Shown in pieces: positions 27,101 to 36,863 of a stretch of 36,863 nucleotides of DNA. The position numbers were made by a program, and so were the translations under genes. The stretch is from Verrucomicrobiota bacterium (GTDB taxonomy: Bacteria; Verrucomicrobiota; Verrucomicrobiia; Limisphaerales; UBA1096). A model generated the notes under the pieces. The model ran no database searches. It had not been told where the DNA came from and saw nothing but the letters and a program-made list of their open reading frames with translations. The DNA lies in the NCBI GenBank assembly GCA_014382705.1, contig JACNJE010000117.1, forward strand, positions 1 through 36,863, written 5' to 3'. Positions within the stretch are counted from its first letter, which is position 1; each line of letters begins with the position of its first letter.

Positions 27101-28431
27101 TAATCGTTGATGTCGTAACTCCACCCTTCCGCCTCGCTGGCGGCCTTGTACTTGGCCAAGGCGCTATTCGCCATGGTTTTGCCGAGTGCGTAGTAGGCGG
27201 ACACCCCGACGATGGCCAGCGCGATGAGAGCCGGCACGCCGCGCACCGTCCACTTGAACAGGAACCGTTGAACGGAATCGCGTACCCAGCGCGAAACGAA
27301 CCCGCGCATCACATGGTGCAGCGCAAGGAAACCAAGGAGGCCAAACCCAATGGCAACAAAGAGCGACCGCTCATCGCCCCGGGTTTCGCCGATGAGGATT
27401 GCCACCGACAGCATCGCCGTGCCGATGAGGAACGACATTTCGCCGGAGCCACGAAGCGGCTTGACCGGCGGCAGACCGCCCCCGGCGCGCCCGAGGGCCA
27501 TCAGGGCCAGACCGGCGAAGAACAACCAGCCGGGAACCAGCAGCAGCAAACCTTCATCACGGAGCCCCCCGTCCGTGAGGCCAAGCGCCAGCGCATAAAG
27601 GCCAAGCGGCGCGATGAGGTTCAGCGCGAGGACGATGTTGCCCGAGACCCCGACCTTGCGCTTGGCCTCCTCCGCGATCCATCCATGCCGCAGCCAAAAC
27701 AGCGCGAGGAGGCTCAGCACAATCGCCGCCGCGAAAAAAATCAGCATCACCATGTCAAACCTGTCGCCACTTCTAAGATTAAATTGATCCTTCGCGATCC
27801 TGTCGGCGACCACGGCCACCATGATTGGGCCGATGATTGTCACGATACCCATGCCGATCAGTCGCAGCCGACATCCCTTCATGATTGGCAGACAAATCAG
27901 GAGTAACGATTGCGAGATCATGGCAAAACCGATTGCCAAGTAGGAGGTAGGCCCCAAGTCTTTATCGTTCACGACCACCCCCGCCACGCCCAGCAGGAAA
28001 CAAAGATACAGAAAACATTGCCTTCGGACGGAATTCGGGTTCGCGCCCCAGCCGTCATGCACGACGCCTATGCTCAGGATCAGGAGCGGAACGGCGGCGG
28101 CGTAAAAGCAGAGCAGGGTGAACACCCGCTGATCCGTCCTGCCCATGCCCCCGGACTCCGCCAGAAGATGGCCGCAAGACAGAATGATCACCGGGGCGAC
28201 GATGGCCACGCCCAGAATGCCAAGCATCCCGCGCCGCTTGCCCTTGGCCTTGGGCAGGGCGATCAGCCCGAGGCCAAGCGCCAACACGATCGACTGCATT
28301 CCCGTCATACCGGTCACGAACTTCGCCCCGTCCCCGATCTCGTCCATGGAAAGGATCAGCATCGTCAGCAGGAGGCAGAGGTTCAGCGCCAGCAGGATGG
28401 AGAGTGACTTGGGGTATTTGGATTCGTTCAT
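24178..28431 (-). CDS. Large polytopic membrane protein with ankyrin-like repeats and Met-Gly-Pro-rich linkers
   Basis: A 1417-residue protein. Residues 1 to about 425 hold around thirteen hydrophobic segments. A long soluble part (about 425-770) follows without a recognised fold. A segment near residues 780-850 (SAARLGIAIERYRRAKGDLP, then LVPDYIAALPIDTLTGKPL) resembles a region found in many PVC-group hypothetical proteins. From about 855 to the end lie roughly nine ankyrin-like helical pairs (for example ALHHAVHSGNIEMLLWLIEQ, STPLHHAAANTDGAILKHLL). These are interrupted by four Met/Gly/Pro-rich linkers near residues 900-911, 1030-1068, 1155-1194 and 1344-1363, three of which share an NP(Y/F)GMM unit. 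The protein probably combines a membrane anchor with a protein- or metal-binding array. The gene stands alone between two direct repeats. No enzymatic motif is visible; the function is unknown. Confidence 0.8.
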   Translation of the reverse strand: MNESKYPKSLSILLALNLCLLLTMLILSMDEIGDGAKFVTGMTGMQSIVLALGLGLIALPKAKGKRRGMLGILGVAIVAPVIILSCGHLLAESGGMGRTDQRVFTLLCFYAAAVPLLILSIGVVHDGWGANPNSVRRQCFLYLCFLLGVAGVVVNDKDLGPTSYLAIGFAMISQSLLLICLPIMKGCRLRLIGMGIVTIIGPIMVAVVADRIAKDQFNLRSGDRFDMVMLIFFAAAIVLSLLALFWLRHGWIAEEAKRKVGVSGNIVLALNLIAPLGLYALALGLTDGGLRDEGLLLLVPGWLFFAGLALMALGRAGGGLPPVKPLRGSGEMSFLIGTAMLSVAILIGETRGDERSLFVAIGFGLLGFLALHHVMRGFVSRWVRDSVQRFLFKWTVRGVPALIALAIVGVSAYYALGKTMANSALAKYKAASEAEGWSYDINDYIGEVPADDENFFMAKPFSGFLYTQNVGEKAVYLNPSIKTNVEAILDLRVFPRRRIPEKPYGASITKIVHLGDFADQLRVGEGRREAISPMEGTDREVIDQYFAQFDGLLRDLREAVKRPKQNFPYPFENGADFHVPHLAKFKGLTLVLWHSAPIKLARGDGGGAMEDVRLQFRLFEVTGSDIYLIGQLVHTAIGHIIVDGLIAGLHLGQWNDEQLAEWDKLLTLDKDYLKQWERCMHSERLMTTMTIESVINGETKGSAGEFIKDTRWIPRQWLVKDLIFYDTTMKQYTELIREAADTGRIDREKFNLHFSKAEATSEQKMYPFSRMMLPVMGNTMAKAGRLMNHFSAARLGIAIERYRRAKGDLPGDLGELVPDYIAALPIDTLTGKPLAWEHHGSPRYKISIDDTDVAQPWIYDAVLAAIHAGDLGQLKAFAEKGWKITRPEPGSTQPPESESDMAGMMMPGMSGKSKTIDFSASETEILSQQNALHHAVHSGNIEMLLWLIEQGVDTNGKAKIWTPPNVDESPGDDFFVFSVSIFDDSPQRTVLEFAVSEQDAEMVTALLDAGVLPIEADEEPESPATPDTPPGMDLPGMMGGMPGMMPGMMNPYGMMGMGMPGMGMPFPESPTAFELANTNILPLLLAKVPESLMPKAFEEGGDVSLLRKTLAKSDFAKARLLIARGADVNHPVPGTEPAKPDLGSPDNSGSPLGQGMVPGMMPGMMGMGMGMPGMNPYGMMMPGMMGMGMMEDTNKVELAELSVVSQAARVGDWAFFKLVIDRGADPKRGESDGSTPLHHAAANTDGAILKHLLTQQPDLEARDDADRTAAAHAAQAGLLDNLRQLEQAGANLNDSNLVNAAIRNLDRELIAHLIDSAKKPLDENWNRALPELEKIIRPEDYSGEPGNPFGMMNPMMMGMGMMPNRSPSRSLSKEELVANARAIATLLLENGLTSAKLKTPADITNLTRAKPEAESNE

Positions 28432-28530
28432 CGGTCAGGATTGTTTTCGGCAAGCCATTGATGGCACATTGGGGATATTTTGACAATTGAAAAATAACTT
28501 TTCCACAACCGCTTGGCCAAGCGGAGGGGC

Positions 28531-28604
28531 ATCCGCAGATGACGCAGATTGGCGCAGATGGATTGGCATTTGTTGATCTGCGAACATCTACGAAATTTGC
28601 GGAT
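28531..28604. repeat. 74-bp ATCCGCAGAT interspersed repeat, copy 2
   Basis: Same length and orientation as the copy at 24057-24130. It starts ATCCGCAGATGACGCAGATT and ends ATTTGCGGAT, so the terminal arm carries one change. The two copies bracket the ankyrin-like gene as direct repeats. Confidence 0.85.
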
Positions 28605-28660
28605 AAAGTTCCCTCGTTGGCCGCTTTGGCCAAGCGGCTTGATTCCGGTTCAAGTTCGTC

Positions 28661-28686
28661 AAAAAAGCCGTGAAAACGGCCTTTTT
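28661..28686. terminator. Bidirectional intrinsic-terminator-like hairpin
   Basis: AAAAAA, stem GCCGT (28667-28671), loop GAAA, stem ACGGC (28676-28680), then CTTTTT. The T run on the right and the A run on the left let it act in both directions. It lies between divergent genes, where no annotated transcript ends. Confidence 0.5.
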
Positions 28687-28742
28687 ACCGGTGGTTGGCC
28701 AAGCGCTTGGCTTGGCTTGAGTGGAAAACCACGGGAAACACA

Positions 28743-28781
28743 ATATCTTGTGTGTGCATTAGTGAAGTGGCCACAAGATAT
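28743..28781. promoter_or_regulatory. 10-bp inverted repeat upstream of gyrB (possible operator)
   Basis: ATATCTTGTG (28743-28752) and CACAAGATAT (28772-28781) are exact reverse complements separated by 19 bp. The pair lies 37 bp upstream of the candidate gyrB -35 box, so it could bind a regulator; it is not related to the TTGGCCAA family. Confidence 0.4.
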
Positions 28782-28817
28782 CGCATTTTAATTGTTTGAG
28801 AATAATGGATTTAAGGG

Positions 28818-31474
<2,657 letters not shown>

Positions 31475-31509
31475 CCCCGACCAACCCGCAGGAAACTTTT
31501 TAGAGACCG

Positions 31510-34149
31510 ATGGCAGATTCCAAGGACAACGACCCGTTACCCGCAAGCAACACGCCGCTGTTCGCGGCCAGCGAGAAAATCCAGAAGATCAACGTCGCCG
31601 ACGAGATCAAGAACTCGTTTCTTGACTACTCGATGTCGGTGATCATTTCGCGTGCACTGCCGGATGCCCGCGACGGGCTCAAGCCGTCGCAGCGCCGGAT
31701 CCTGCTGGCGATGCACGACCTGAACCTCTCTCCCGGCCGGCATTACCGCAAATGCGCCAAGATTTGCGGCGACACGAGCGGCAACTATCACCCGCACGGT
31801 GAGGCAACGATTTACCCGACGCTCGTCAACATGGCGCAGCCGTGGTCGATGCGCGGCACGCTCGTGGACGGGCAGGGGAACTTCGGCTCCGTCGAGGGCG
31901 ACCCACCGGCCGCCATGCGTTACACCGAGGCGCGCCTCACGCACCTTGGCCACGCGCTGATGATCGACATGGACAAGGACACCGTCGATTGGATGCCCAA
32001 CTACGACGAGACCCGCGAGGAGCCGACTGTGTTCCCGGCGGCGTTCCCGAACCTGTTGGTCAACGGCGGCACCGGCATCGCCGTTGGCATGGCGACCAGT
32101 ATTGCGCCGCACAACCTCGGCGAAATCGTCGACGGCATCTGTGCGCAGATTGATGATCCGGACATCAGCATCGAGGGCCTGATGCAGTTCATCAAGGGGC
32201 CGGACTTCCCGACTGGCTGTCTCGCCGTCGGGCTGGACCCAATTCGCGACTATTTCAAGACCGGCCGGGGCAGCGTCAAGCAGCGCGGTCGCGTCGGTGT
32301 CGAGCAGATGAAAGGGAACCGCGAGCAGATCGTCATCACGCAGATTCCGTACATGGTCAACCGCGCCACGCTCGTCCAAAAGATCGCGGAGCTAGCCAAC
32401 AACAAGACGGTCACCGACATCTCCGCCGTGCGCGACGAGTCGGACGAGAATACGCGCGTGGTCGTCGAGCTCAAGCGCGACGCGGTGCCCAAGGTGGTCA
32501 TCAACAAGCTGTACAAGTTCACGCAACTGGCCACGTCGTTCAGCGTGAACATGCTGGCGATCGACCACGGCCGGCCCAAGACGATGAACCTCAAGGAGCT
32601 GATCAATGCCTACATTGAGCATCGCCGCGAGGTCATCCTGCGCCGCACGCGCTTTGAGCTGGCCAAGGCCGAGGCGCGCGCCGAGACGCTCGAGGGCTAC
32701 CTCTGCGCGCTCGCCAACCTCGACGAGTTCATCCGCATCATCCGCAACTCAAAGAACCGCGACGAGGCCCGTGTCAAGCTGCTGGCGTTCGAGTTCCCGG
32801 AGAAGGTGCTCAAGAAATGGGGCGTCAAGGTCCGCAACAAGGAGCGCATCAAGGGCGGTTTTTATCTGCTAAGCGAGGCACAGGTGAACTCCATCCTCGA
32901 CCTGCGGTTGTACCAATTGACCGGCCTCGAGCAGGACAAGATCAAGGCCGAGTACGACGAGCTGCTCGTCAAGATCGAGGACTTGATGGACATCATCGCC
33001 CGCGAGGATCGCGTGCTGGCCATCATCAAGGACGACCTCACGGAGATTAAAGACAAGTACGCCACGCCGCGCCGCACCGACATTGTCCCCGACGAGGGCG
33101 ACATGGCGATCGAGGACCTCATCGCCAACGAAGGGGTCATCATCACCCTCACGCACAACGGCCTCATCAAGCGCACCAACGTCAGCTCCTACCGCGCCCA
33201 GCGCCGTGGCGGCAAGGGCGTCATCGGCATGGGCACGCGCAAGGAATCGGTCGTGCAGGGGGAGGGCGACGACTTCATCGAGCACCTGTTCACCGCCAGC
33301 ACGCACGACTACCTCATGTTCTTCACCACCACCGGGCGCGTATATGTCCGGCGCGTGCACGAGATTCCCGACATGGGCCGCTCGGCCAAGGGGCGCAACA
33401 TCGCCAACCTGCTCGAGCTGCAGTCCGGCGAAAAGATCGCGGCGCTCATCCGGGTTGAGTCGCAGCAGGACGCCAACAAGAACGACCTCACCTGGCAGCA
33501 GGAACGATTCCTCTTCTTCGCCACCGAGAGCGGCACGGTGAAGAAGACCGCCCTCAGCGCCTACGCCAACGTCCGCCGCACCGGCATCAACGCCATCGGC
33601 ATCAACGACGGCGACCGGCTCATCACCGTCAAGCTGACCACCGGCCACGACGAGGTCGTGCTGATCACCAGCGGCGGCAAGAGCATCCGCTTCAACGAGG
33701 AGAACGTCCGCTCGATGGGCCGCACCGCCGCCGGCGTGCGCGGCATCCGGCTCGGCACCAAAGACCGGCTCGTCGCCGCGGCCATCGTCGCGAAGGAGGC
33801 CACGCTGCTCGTCGCCGGCGAGAACGGCATCGGCAAGCGCACCGGCTTCGACGAGTACCGCGTGCAGTCGCGCGGCGGCAAGGGCATCATCACCATGAAG
33901 ACCACCGCCAAGACCGGCGGAGTCTGCGGCGCGCTGGCCGTGAAATCGAACGACGAGATCATGCTCATCACCGTCGGCGGGCAGATGGTGCGCACCGGCG
34001 TCGAGCACATCCGGATGACCGGGCGCAACGCCCAGGGCGTCAAGCTCATCAACCTCCACGGCAAGGACCAGCTCCAGGCTATCGCCCCCGTCATCAGCGA
34101 AGACGCCGCCGACCAGGACGCCGCCGTCCCCGAAGACACCCAGAGCTGA
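31510..34149 (+). CDS. gyrA: DNA gyrase subunit A
   Basis: An 879-residue DNA-cleaving subunit of gyrase. The catalytic tyrosine is Tyr138 in AAMRYTEARL. The C-terminal domain is a six-bladed wrap with a canonical GyrA box QRRGGKG (about residues 564-570), which marks it as gyrase rather than topoisomerase IV. The quinolone-determining region reads HPHGEATIYPTL, with Ala99 and Pro103 at the positions equivalent to E. coli Ser83 and Asp87. The ATG at 31510 follows gyrB closely, so the two are probably co-transcribed. No TTGGCCAA copy occurs in its 2.6 kb, the longest gene without one. A copy lies ten bases after the stop. Confidence 0.97.
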   Translation: MADSKDNDPLPASNTPLFAASEKIQKINVADEIKNSFLDYSMSVIISRALPDARDGLKPSQRRILLAMHDLNLSPGRHYRKCAKICGDTSGNYHPHGEATIYPTLVNMAQPWSMRGTLVDGQGNFGSVEGDPPAAMRYTEARLTHLGHALMIDMDKDTVDWMPNYDETREEPTVFPAAFPNLLVNGGTGIAVGMATSIAPHNLGEIVDGICAQIDDPDISIEGLMQFIKGPDFPTGCLAVGLDPIRDYFKTGRGSVKQRGRVGVEQMKGNREQIVITQIPYMVNRATLVQKIAELANNKTVTDISAVRDESDENTRVVVELKRDAVPKVVINKLYKFTQLATSFSVNMLAIDHGRPKTMNLKELINAYIEHRREVILRRTRFELAKAEARAETLEGYLCALANLDEFIRIIRNSKNRDEARVKLLAFEFPEKVLKKWGVKVRNKERIKGGFYLLSEAQVNSILDLRLYQLTGLEQDKIKAEYDELLVKIEDLMDIIAREDRVLAIIKDDLTEIKDKYATPRRTDIVPDEGDMAIEDLIANEGVIITLTHNGLIKRTNVSSYRAQRRGGKGVIGMGTRKESVVQGEGDDFIEHLFTASTHDYLMFFTTTGRVYVRRVHEIPDMGRSAKGRNIANLLELQSGEKIAALIRVESQQDANKNDLTWQQERFLFFATESGTVKKTALSAYANVRRTGINAIGINDGDRLITVKLTTGHDEVVLITSGGKSIRFNEENVRSMGRTAAGVRGIRLGTKDRLVAAAIVAKEATLLVAGENGIGKRTGFDEYRVQSRGGKGIITMKTTAKTGGVCGALAVKSNDEIMLITVGGQMVRTGVEHIRMTGRNAQGVKLINLHGKDQLQAIAPVISEDAADQDAAVPEDTQS

Positions 34150-34209
34150 GCAACGCGCTTGGCCAAGCGCATCGTTTCAACTGCGGTTTCACGCGAATAA
34201 AGCCAAGCG

Positions 34210-34260
34210 ATTCCTTCTCTCTCACGGGAGAAGGTGGCCGAAGGCCGGATGAGGGTGAAC
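34210..34260. repeat. Interspersed repeat, inverted copy of the 8270-8318 element
   Basis: Read on the minus strand it gives TTCACCCTCATCCGGCCTTC, then GGCCACCTTCTCCC and GTGAGAGAGAAGGAA, closely matching 8270-8318. Both copies lie next to a TTGGCCAA palindrome (34265 here, 8332 there). Confidence 0.8.
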
Positions 34261-34383
34261 GCCCTTGGCCAAGGAAGGACGAGTTGGCCAGCGACAACGA
34301 ATGTGCCACCGTTTGCCTGTCAATAATAAATCAACAGGAAACATTCACGTACAAAGCCAGCTTTCACCAACTGTTAATTGCCG

Positions 34384-34498
34384 GGACTGCCCCGAATGGC
34401 ACTTAGATAAGGCGGGGGATCGACGATTTATCAGGTGTTTTTTACAGTTTTTTCATCGAAAGGAGTCCTTATCTGAGTGCCATTCGGGACTGACCCCT
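34384..34498. mobile_element. MITE-like element with about 30-bp inverted ends
   Basis: The left arm (34384-34413) and right arm (34468-34498) are inverted: CCCGAATGGCACTTAGATAA and GG on the left match the complement of the right arm at about 21 of 22 positions, and the outer parts hold related GGGACTG/GGGGTCAG text. The inner 54 bp are AT-rich with no reading frame. The size and ends suggest a miniature inverted-repeat element or a relic of an insertion sequence; no transposase is present. Confidence 0.6.
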
Positions 34499-34503
34499 TT
34501 ATA

Positions 34504-34577
34504 CGTCCACGTCATCGTGCCACGTCATCGAACAACGACCGAGTACGAGGGAGGAGGTACGAGGACGAGGAGGATTT
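34504..34577. repeat. Low-complexity GACGAGGA/CACGTCATCG tandem patch
   Basis: CCACGTCATCG occurs twice in tandem (34507-34517 and 34519-34530, with one or two extra bases between), then a purine-rich run of GAGTACGAGG, GGTACGAGG and ACGAGGAGGA units follows. It encodes nothing recognisable. Comparable CGAGTACGAGGACGAG runs occur between genes in other Verrucomicrobia. Confidence 0.55.
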
Positions 34578-34609
34578 AAACACCCCGCTTGGCCGAGCGC
34601 ATTGGCGAT

Positions 34610-34684
34610 GGGGAGCGCACGCGGCTCGCCAAGGCGTATTTCGGCGGGCCGCCGAAATCCACACGCGAGCCGCGGGTGCTCCCC
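34610..34684. repeat. Palindromic GGGGAGCGCA element, compact copy
   Basis: GGGGAGCGCACGCGGCTCG (34610-34628) pairs with CGAGCCGCGGGTGCTCCCC (34666-34684). Inside is the same perfect hairpin with arms ATTTCGGCGG/CCGCCGAAAT (34638-34658) as in the 16-kb copy. The last base overlaps the stop codon of the minus-strand VWA gene. No nested repeat is present here. Confidence 0.8.
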
Positions 34685-36863
34685 TAAACCAAGCCCGACA
34701 GTTTGCGGCCGATCCAGTAGACGAGCAGCAGCAGCAGGATGGCGCCGCCCCACCACGGGTTGCTCCAGAGGCGGGTGCGGAGCTGGGCGGTCTTGGGCTC
34801 GGGGAGGACGGAAATCCGCTTGATGACATCGTCGAGGTCGGCGGTGTTGACGCTCTCGCCGCCGGTGAGGGAGGCGATCTCGGCGAGCACCGGGCGGTTC
34901 ACCGGGCGGCCCCGTTTTTCGCGCTGGGGCAGGGCGACGGCCAGCTTGGTCGCGAGCCTTCGCCCCTGTTTGGGGGCGTCGATGGTGATCTCGAACGGCC
35001 CGCCTGATTGCGGCAAAAACTCCGCGCTGTAAACACCCCAGCCGCCGGCGACTTCCGTCAGCTCCAGTTGCTCGTCCTGACCGGCGGGCGAGACGATCGT
35101 GCCGTTGACCTCGCCGTTCTCCAGCGGGAAGCCGGCCTCATCGAGCACGGTCGCCTGCAGGAACACGCGGTCGCCGACCTTGGGCGTCTCCGGCGTGTAG
35201 CTTAGCCGGATGCCCTCCTTCTCGGCAAGGTGCCGCTTGTGCGCCATCCAGCGGGCGATCTGGCTCCAGAACCGGTAATGAAACTTGTCCTCGACGCCGC
35301 GCCGCCAGCGCCACGCGCTGTCGGTGCCCATGAACAGCACCTTGCCACGCCCGGCATCGCGAATGGCCAGCAGCGGGATGCGGCCGAACTGATTGCGCCG
35401 CTCCGGGTGCACGGCGAGCACCTCGCTGCCGGGCCGGCTTCTGGTCACGCCGGCGGACCAGTAAAAACCGGGGAGCATTTTCCAGATTTGGTCGTTGACC
35501 ATCTCGTCGGCGTCGAAGCGGGTGAGCAGGTGGCCGCGGCCCCGGCTCGAGAGCGTGAGCACCGACTCGTTCTGCAGGCCGACACCGGTGGGGTTGGCGT
35601 CGTCGAGCTCAACCGGCATCAGCTCCTTGAGCGGGCTGTCCATCAGCGAGAGGTGGTTGCCGCGCCGGCCCGGCATGAAGACCAGCCCGCTGCCCTGCTG
35701 CTCGACAAGGCCCTTGATCAGTTCGGCGTCCTTCTCGCTCAACTGCCCGTTGCCGACACCGACGTCGCCAAGGAACACCACGTCGTAGCGCGTGAGCATC
35801 TCGCGCGAGCCGGGGAAGGCGGAGAGATAGTCGCGCCCGCCGCCGGGGCCGATGTTTGGGTGGAACAACATGCAGCTCAGGTCCACGCCGGGGTCGCGCG
35901 CGAGGGCGTTGCGCAGGAAGCGGTATTCCCAGCGCGGCTGCGAGTCGACGATCAGCACGCTGAGCTTGACCACGCGCACGGCGATATGAAACGCCGCCGC
36001 GTTGTTGTCCTTCAATTCCTCCTCCTTCTCGGCCGTGAACTCGAGCCGCAGGTCGAACTCGCCGACCTCGCGCGGGTACCACATGATCGAGTCGCGAAAC
36101 CGGCTGTTCGCCGGGAGGGTGACCTTTTTTGCGGCGAGGCGCTCGGTGCCGTTCATCAGCCGCACCTCGGTGGCGACGTCGCGCGGCAGGTGGCTTTGGA
36201 TCGTGTACGGGATGGCGATCTGCTCGCCGAACAGCCCGTACGCCGGCGCGGCGACCTCCTCCAGCGCCAGGTCGGGGAGCGGCTCGTCCCGCCCGGTGAC
36301 TACGCTGTAAACCGGGATGCCCTCGTCGCGGTAGCGCGTGGCCACGCCGATGGGGGAGGGGCCAAGGTTCCAGTCGCCGTCGCTCAGCAACAGGACGGCC
36401 TTGAGATGTTTCTGCTGCCGGAGAACCGAGCCAAGCGCGCCGCTCAGGTCAGTGCCGATTTCGCGCGCTTGGCCAAGCGCGTTCGTGGCGGCCGCGTCCG
36501 GCGGCACGGCGAACGCCCCGCTCAACACGTCGTGGCCGGCCTCAAGCGGCTTCCAAAACTCGCGCTTGGTTTGGGCCTCGAGCCAGTCGGCCCGGGTGAC
36601 TATATTGTTGGTGCGGACCACGTCACGCGTCTGCATGCTCCCGGAGGCGTCGTTGAGGATGACGACCTGCGGCGGGTCGGTGCGCTGGATTTCCCGGACA
36701 AACTCCGGCTGCAGCAACGCGAACGCCAGCATCGCCACCGCCCCGAGTCGCAGCGCCCCGAGCAGAGCGACCCGGCCCCCCCGGCCGTTGCGCTGCCAGC
36801 TGCCCCAGCCCCGCCAGGCCGCCAGCACCCACGGCGGCGGCAGTGTCACCCCAAAAAAACCCA
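34684..36863 (-). CDS. VWA-domain membrane protein with glutamine-amidotransferase-like domain (N terminus possibly outside window)
   Basis: At least 721 residues. A hydrophobic helix (about residues 28-47, ALLGALRLGAVAMLAFALLQ) precedes a von Willebrand A domain whose MIDAS metal site DASGSM (about 67-72) and LLSDGDWN are intact. A middle beta domain and a class-I glutamine-amidotransferase-like fold (VLIVDSQPRWEYRFLRNAL, then VVFLGDVG and GLVFMPG) follow. A C-terminal transmembrane helix (WWGGAILLLLLVYWIG) ends the protein. This is the architecture of proteins encoded beside MoxR/DUF58/BatA genes in Planctomycetes and Verrucomicrobia. The GTG at 36849 is a possible start, but the frame is open to the window edge (GFFG precedes it) and a first membrane helix is probably missing. 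The stop codon touches the palindromic repeat element. Confidence 0.8.
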   Translation of the reverse strand, partial: GFFGVTLPPPWVLAAWRGWGSWQRNGRGGRVALLGALRLGAVAMLAFALLQPEFVREIQRTDPPQVVILNDASGSMQTRDVVRTNNIVTRADWLEAQTKREFWKPLEAGHDVLSGAFAVPPDAAATNALGQAREIGTDLSGALGSVLRQQKHLKAVLLLSDGDWNLGPSPIGVATRYRDEGIPVYSVVTGRDEPLPDLALEEVAAPAYGLFGEQIAIPYTIQSHLPRDVATEVRLMNGTERLAAKKVTLPANSRFRDSIMWYPREVGEFDLRLEFTAEKEEELKDNNAAAFHIAVRVVKLSVLIVDSQPRWEYRFLRNALARDPGVDLSCMLFHPNIGPGGGRDYLSAFPGSREMLTRYDVVFLGDVGVGNGQLSEKDAELIKGLVEQQGSGLVFMPGRRGNHLSLMDSPLKELMPVELDDANPTGVGLQNESVLTLSSRGRGHLLTRFDADEMVNDQIWKMLPGFYWSAGVTRSRPGSEVLAVHPERRNQFGRIPLLAIRDAGRGKVLFMGTDSAWRWRRGVEDKFHYRFWSQIARWMAHKRHLAEKEGIRLSYTPETPKVGDRVFLQATVLDEAGFPLENGEVNGTIVSPAGQDEQLELTEVAGGWGVYSAEFLPQSGGPFEITIDAPKQGRRLATKLAVALPQREKRGRPVNRPVLAEIASLTGGESVNTADLDDVIKRISVLPEPKTAQLRTRLWSNPWWGGAILLLLLVYWIGRKLSGLV

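Noticed and set aside
34477-35007. Plus-strand frame across the repeat cluster and the end of the VWA gene
   Set aside because: It is antisense to the VWA protein C terminus and composed of repeat sequence; no recognisable domain.

Overview
The window is one GC-rich, gene-dense bacterial segment that looks chromosomal. No rRNA is present, so lineage is inferred from gene content. A short prepilin-like protein with a [21 protein letters not shown] head, a giant FG-GAP/ASPIC-UnbV protein, a DUF5690 transporter-like protein, a transglutaminase/esterase fusion and a VWA protein of the PVC type all point to Verrucomicrobiota, probably a free-living (marine or freshwater) member. Start codons mostly lack recognisable Shine-Dalgarno sequences.

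Layout. 1-4122: a partial ABC-2 permease, a secreted transglutaminase/alpha-beta-hydrolase fusion, and a TauE/SafE permease. 4123-4550: a repeat patch with a HicB-like antitoxin remnant broken by a stop codon. 4551-8219: an SDR dehydrogenase (minus strand), a prepilin-like protein, tRNA-Leu(UAA), an antitoxin/PIN-toxin pair and a TerC-family membrane protein. 8220-16023: a repeat patch, then a covalent-flavin type dimethylglycine/sarcosine dehydrogenase-like enzyme divergent from a DUF5690 membrane protein, then a 1200-residue beta-propeller-like protein. 16024-23528: purD (minus), a putative molybdenum carrier, hom-thrC (threonine synthesis), trxB, hisB, and an ECF sigma/anti-sigma pair followed by a small secreted protein. 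24018-28930: a 1417-residue membrane protein with ankyrin-like repeats broken up by Met/Gly/Pro-rich linkers, bracketed by two direct copies of a 74-bp repeat. 28931-34149: gyrB-gyrA. 34150-34683: a cluster of several unrelated repeats. 34684-end: a VWA-domain membrane protein, probably missing its N terminus at the window edge.

The most unusual signal crosses all these regions. The palindrome TTGGCCAA, usually extended to GCTTGGCCAAGC, occurs about 50 times by eye in 36.9 kb, where chance predicts less than one. It lies in genes on both strands and between genes, at roughly four per kb in intergenic DNA and one per kb in genes. Within genes it is read almost only as Leu-Ala-Lys or Leu-Gly-Gln. 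This looks like a highly iterated palindrome comparable in kind to cyanobacterial HIP1 or to DNA-uptake words. The intergenic DNA also holds at least seven other repeat families, one of which is nested inside another.
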